IMG/VR virus record: IMGVR_UViG_3300032087_003651
Span: 1 to 20,744 of that record
Strand: one strand, 5' to 3'
Origin: a virus
DNA length: 20,744 nucleotides
Shown: positions 20,500 through 20,744 of the stretch, one piece after another
How the letters are laid out: every line of letters begins with the position of its first letter
Position numbering within the stretch: position 1 is the stretch's first letter
Program-made: the position numbers and the translations under genes
The notes under the pieces: model-generated
Database searches by the model: none
What the model was told of the DNA's origin: nothing
Seen by the model: the letters and a program-made list of their open reading frames with translations, nothing else

Positions 20500-20744
20500 A
20501 TGCCACGTGTAAGTCCAGATAGAATCAGAAAAGATTTATTTTGTCCAGAATGCGGTCACGCAGGGATGTTTAAAAAACTTGGCGACACAGCCACATCAGG
20601 TAAACCAAGATGGGTTTGTAACAAATGTAAACATAGGACAACCAAACCACTTTACTCAGAGCCGCAAATACTTCCCAAGTTTAGGGTCGGGGAGATACGT
20701 AAGCATAAGCGGTTTATTATTACTTCAGCCGTTAATGACACACC
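20500..20744 (+). CDS. Zinc-ribbon phage protein (3' end outside window)
   Basis: ATG at 20500 follows AACGGGAG. The 81 codons seen begin MPRVSPDRIRKDLFCPECGH. Cys15-x2-Cys18 and Cys40-x2-Cys43 (WVCNKCKHRTTKP) form a zinc ribbon like those of transposase and other DNA-binding N-termini. After the ribbon, KHKRFIITSAVNDT (about 67-80) resembles the start of a phage domain with an ITSA.N.TPV motif that I recall from hypothetical phage proteins. The rest is outside the window, so function is unassigned; a DNA-binding or nucleic-acid-processing early protein is likely. Confidence 0.7.
   Translation, partial: MPRVSPDRIRKDLFCPECGHAGMFKKLGDTATSGKPRWVCNKCKHRTTKPLYSEPQILPKFRVGEIRKHKRFIITSAVNDT

Overview
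The window looks like part of the genome of a short-tailed (podovirus-type) double-stranded DNA phage. A compact structural module with large and small terminase, portal, scaffold, HK97-type capsid, a two-part connector/nozzle tail and ejection-type virion proteins is recognisable, and no tape measure, sheath or tail-tube genes are seen. The sequence is AT-rich. Promoter matches are of sigma-70 type and there is a perfect DnaA-box match, so a Gram-negative bacterial host is likely; this is inference, and I cannot name the host or a close relative.

Layout. From about 16.2 kb down to base 1, everything is on the minus strand and reads as one late/virion module in transcription order: small terminase candidate (TerS), a ~375-nt non-coding structured region with its own near-consensus promoter and hairpin terminator, a 59-aa protein, large terminase (TerL), a 90-aa beta-rich protein, portal, a 276-aa beta-rich protein, a conserved 162-aa protein, scaffold, major capsid protein, capsid decoration candidate, intrinsic terminator, a helix-hairpin-helix/coiled-coil protein, tail adaptor, tail nozzle/DNA-stabilisation protein, GNAT acetyltransferase, internal promoter, then three virion/ejection-type proteins, the last cut by the window edge. 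Many junctions are ATGA or abutting stop/start, typical of translational coupling.

From about 16.87 kb to the right end, everything is on the plus strand: a run of very small genes (15 to 199 aa) that share an AACGGGAG-like ribosome binding site. They include three single-helix membrane peptides or proteins, a secreted Ser-rich protein, a CxxC protein and a winged-helix regulator, closed by a strong terminator. A second plus-strand unit then begins with a zinc-ribbon protein that runs off the window.

Between the divergent modules (16169-16869) is a 700-bp non-coding control region: the minus-strand late promoter, a 72-nt imperfect hairpin with about 21 bp of stem, a DnaA box, some ten copies or half-copies of a TGACACCT/AGGTGTCA motif in direct, inverted and 9-bp tandem arrangement around an AT-rich stretch, an 11-bp direct repeat, and the plus-strand promoter. 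This looks like an iteron-type replication origin or a multi-operator switch. With the promoter-driven structured RNA between terS and terL, it is the most interesting part of the window.
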